A DNA stretch of 5,044 nucleotides from contig NVTG01000125.1 in the NCBI GenBank assembly GCA_002401495.1, forward strand, positions 1 to 5,044, in the 5' to 3' direction. The position numbers and the translations under genes were made by a program. Origin of the DNA: Candidatus Kaiserbacteria bacterium. Its GTDB lineage: Bacteria; Patescibacteria; Paceibacteria; UBA9973; UBA2100. The notes below the pieces were generated by a model. It was not told the DNA's origin and did not search any database. It worked only from the letters and a program-made list of their open reading frames with translations. Shown piece by piece: positions 4,857 to 5,044 of the stretch. The stretch's first letter is position 1. Each line of letters opens with the position of its first letter.

Positions 4857-5044
4857 ATGAACGATTTGGCTATAGAAGTTACAAGTCCTGACCATAAGTG
4901 GTTGGGAAATGCGGAGATTAAAGAGTCTCCAACATCTGCAATTTCGATTCTACTTGGCTTCAGTGGAGATAAACGTGTATCTCTTAAAATTCCAGAAAAC
5001 GAGGATGTGACAAGTAGGTTGCGGCGGGAAATCCAAGAAATGCA
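4857..5044 (+). CDS. hypothetical protein, N-terminal part only, cut by the window end
   Basis: An open frame of 62 codons begins at the ATG at 4857 and runs off the window. The visible part (MNDLAIEVTSPDHKWLGNAE and onward) reads as a soluble protein. It includes strand-like stretches SAISILLGFSG (27-37) and KRVSLKIPENED (39-50), and then a basic helix (about 51-62) with VTSRLRREIQEM. I do not recognise the family. AGGA at 4845-4848 lies 8 nt before the ATG and supports this start. The frame is also open further upstream, but there is no better start with a ribosome binding site. It diverges from the 54-aa gene across 100 bp. I could not find a clear promoter on the + strand in that spacer. 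Confidence 0.6.
   Translation, partial: MNDLAIEVTSPDHKWLGNAEIKESPTSAISILLGFSGDKRVSLKIPENEDVTSRLRREIQEM

Overview
The window is a compact, AT-rich bacterial segment with no RNA gene, CRISPR array or mobile element that I can recognise. It looks like a member of the candidate phyla radiation (Patescibacteria, Parcubacteria-like). That assignment is an inference from four things: a NUDIX gene directly before an rnc gene, a much shortened SMC protein, many tiny unassigned proteins, and genes whose -10 box lies only 6-7 nt before the ATG. TGA ends the 135-aa gene at 2000-2002 just before a strong terminator, so TGA is read as stop and the TGA-recoded CPR lineages are unlikely.

Region by region: (1) 3-1214 holds a 5'-truncated NUDIX-domain gene followed 15 nt later by rnc (RNase III), both on +, closed by a bidirectional hairpin at 1219-1243. 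(2) A 72-aa hydrophobic protein on - (1253-1471) converges on rnc. (3) A 123-bp divergent spacer carries promoter-like boxes for both strands. (4) An unassigned 135-aa soluble protein (1595-2002, +) ends in a classical terminator (2014-2040). (5) smc (2065-4188, +) has a TATACT box exactly 6 nt before its ATG, and so is probably leaderless. Its 707-aa product has a complete ABC ATPase head but lacks a recognisable SMC hinge. (6) A long bidirectional terminator (4190-4225) lies between smc and a convergent 97-aa unknown protein (4230-4523, -), which has its own sigma70-type promoter. (7) A 54-aa one-helix membrane protein (4592-4756, -) lies behind an extended -10 promoter, also probably leaderless. 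(8) A divergent gene of unknown function starts at 4857 and runs off the window.

The recognisable genes serve RNA processing (RNase III), chromosome organisation (SMC) and probably nucleotide or dinucleotide hydrolysis (NUDIX). The small genes between them have no function I can assign. The main points of interest are the hinge-less SMC, substitutions at normally conserved metal-site positions in both NUDIX (Glu to Lys) and RNase III (Asp to Asn), a possible N-terminal fusion on the NUDIX gene, and the split between Shine-Dalgarno-led and apparently leaderless genes.
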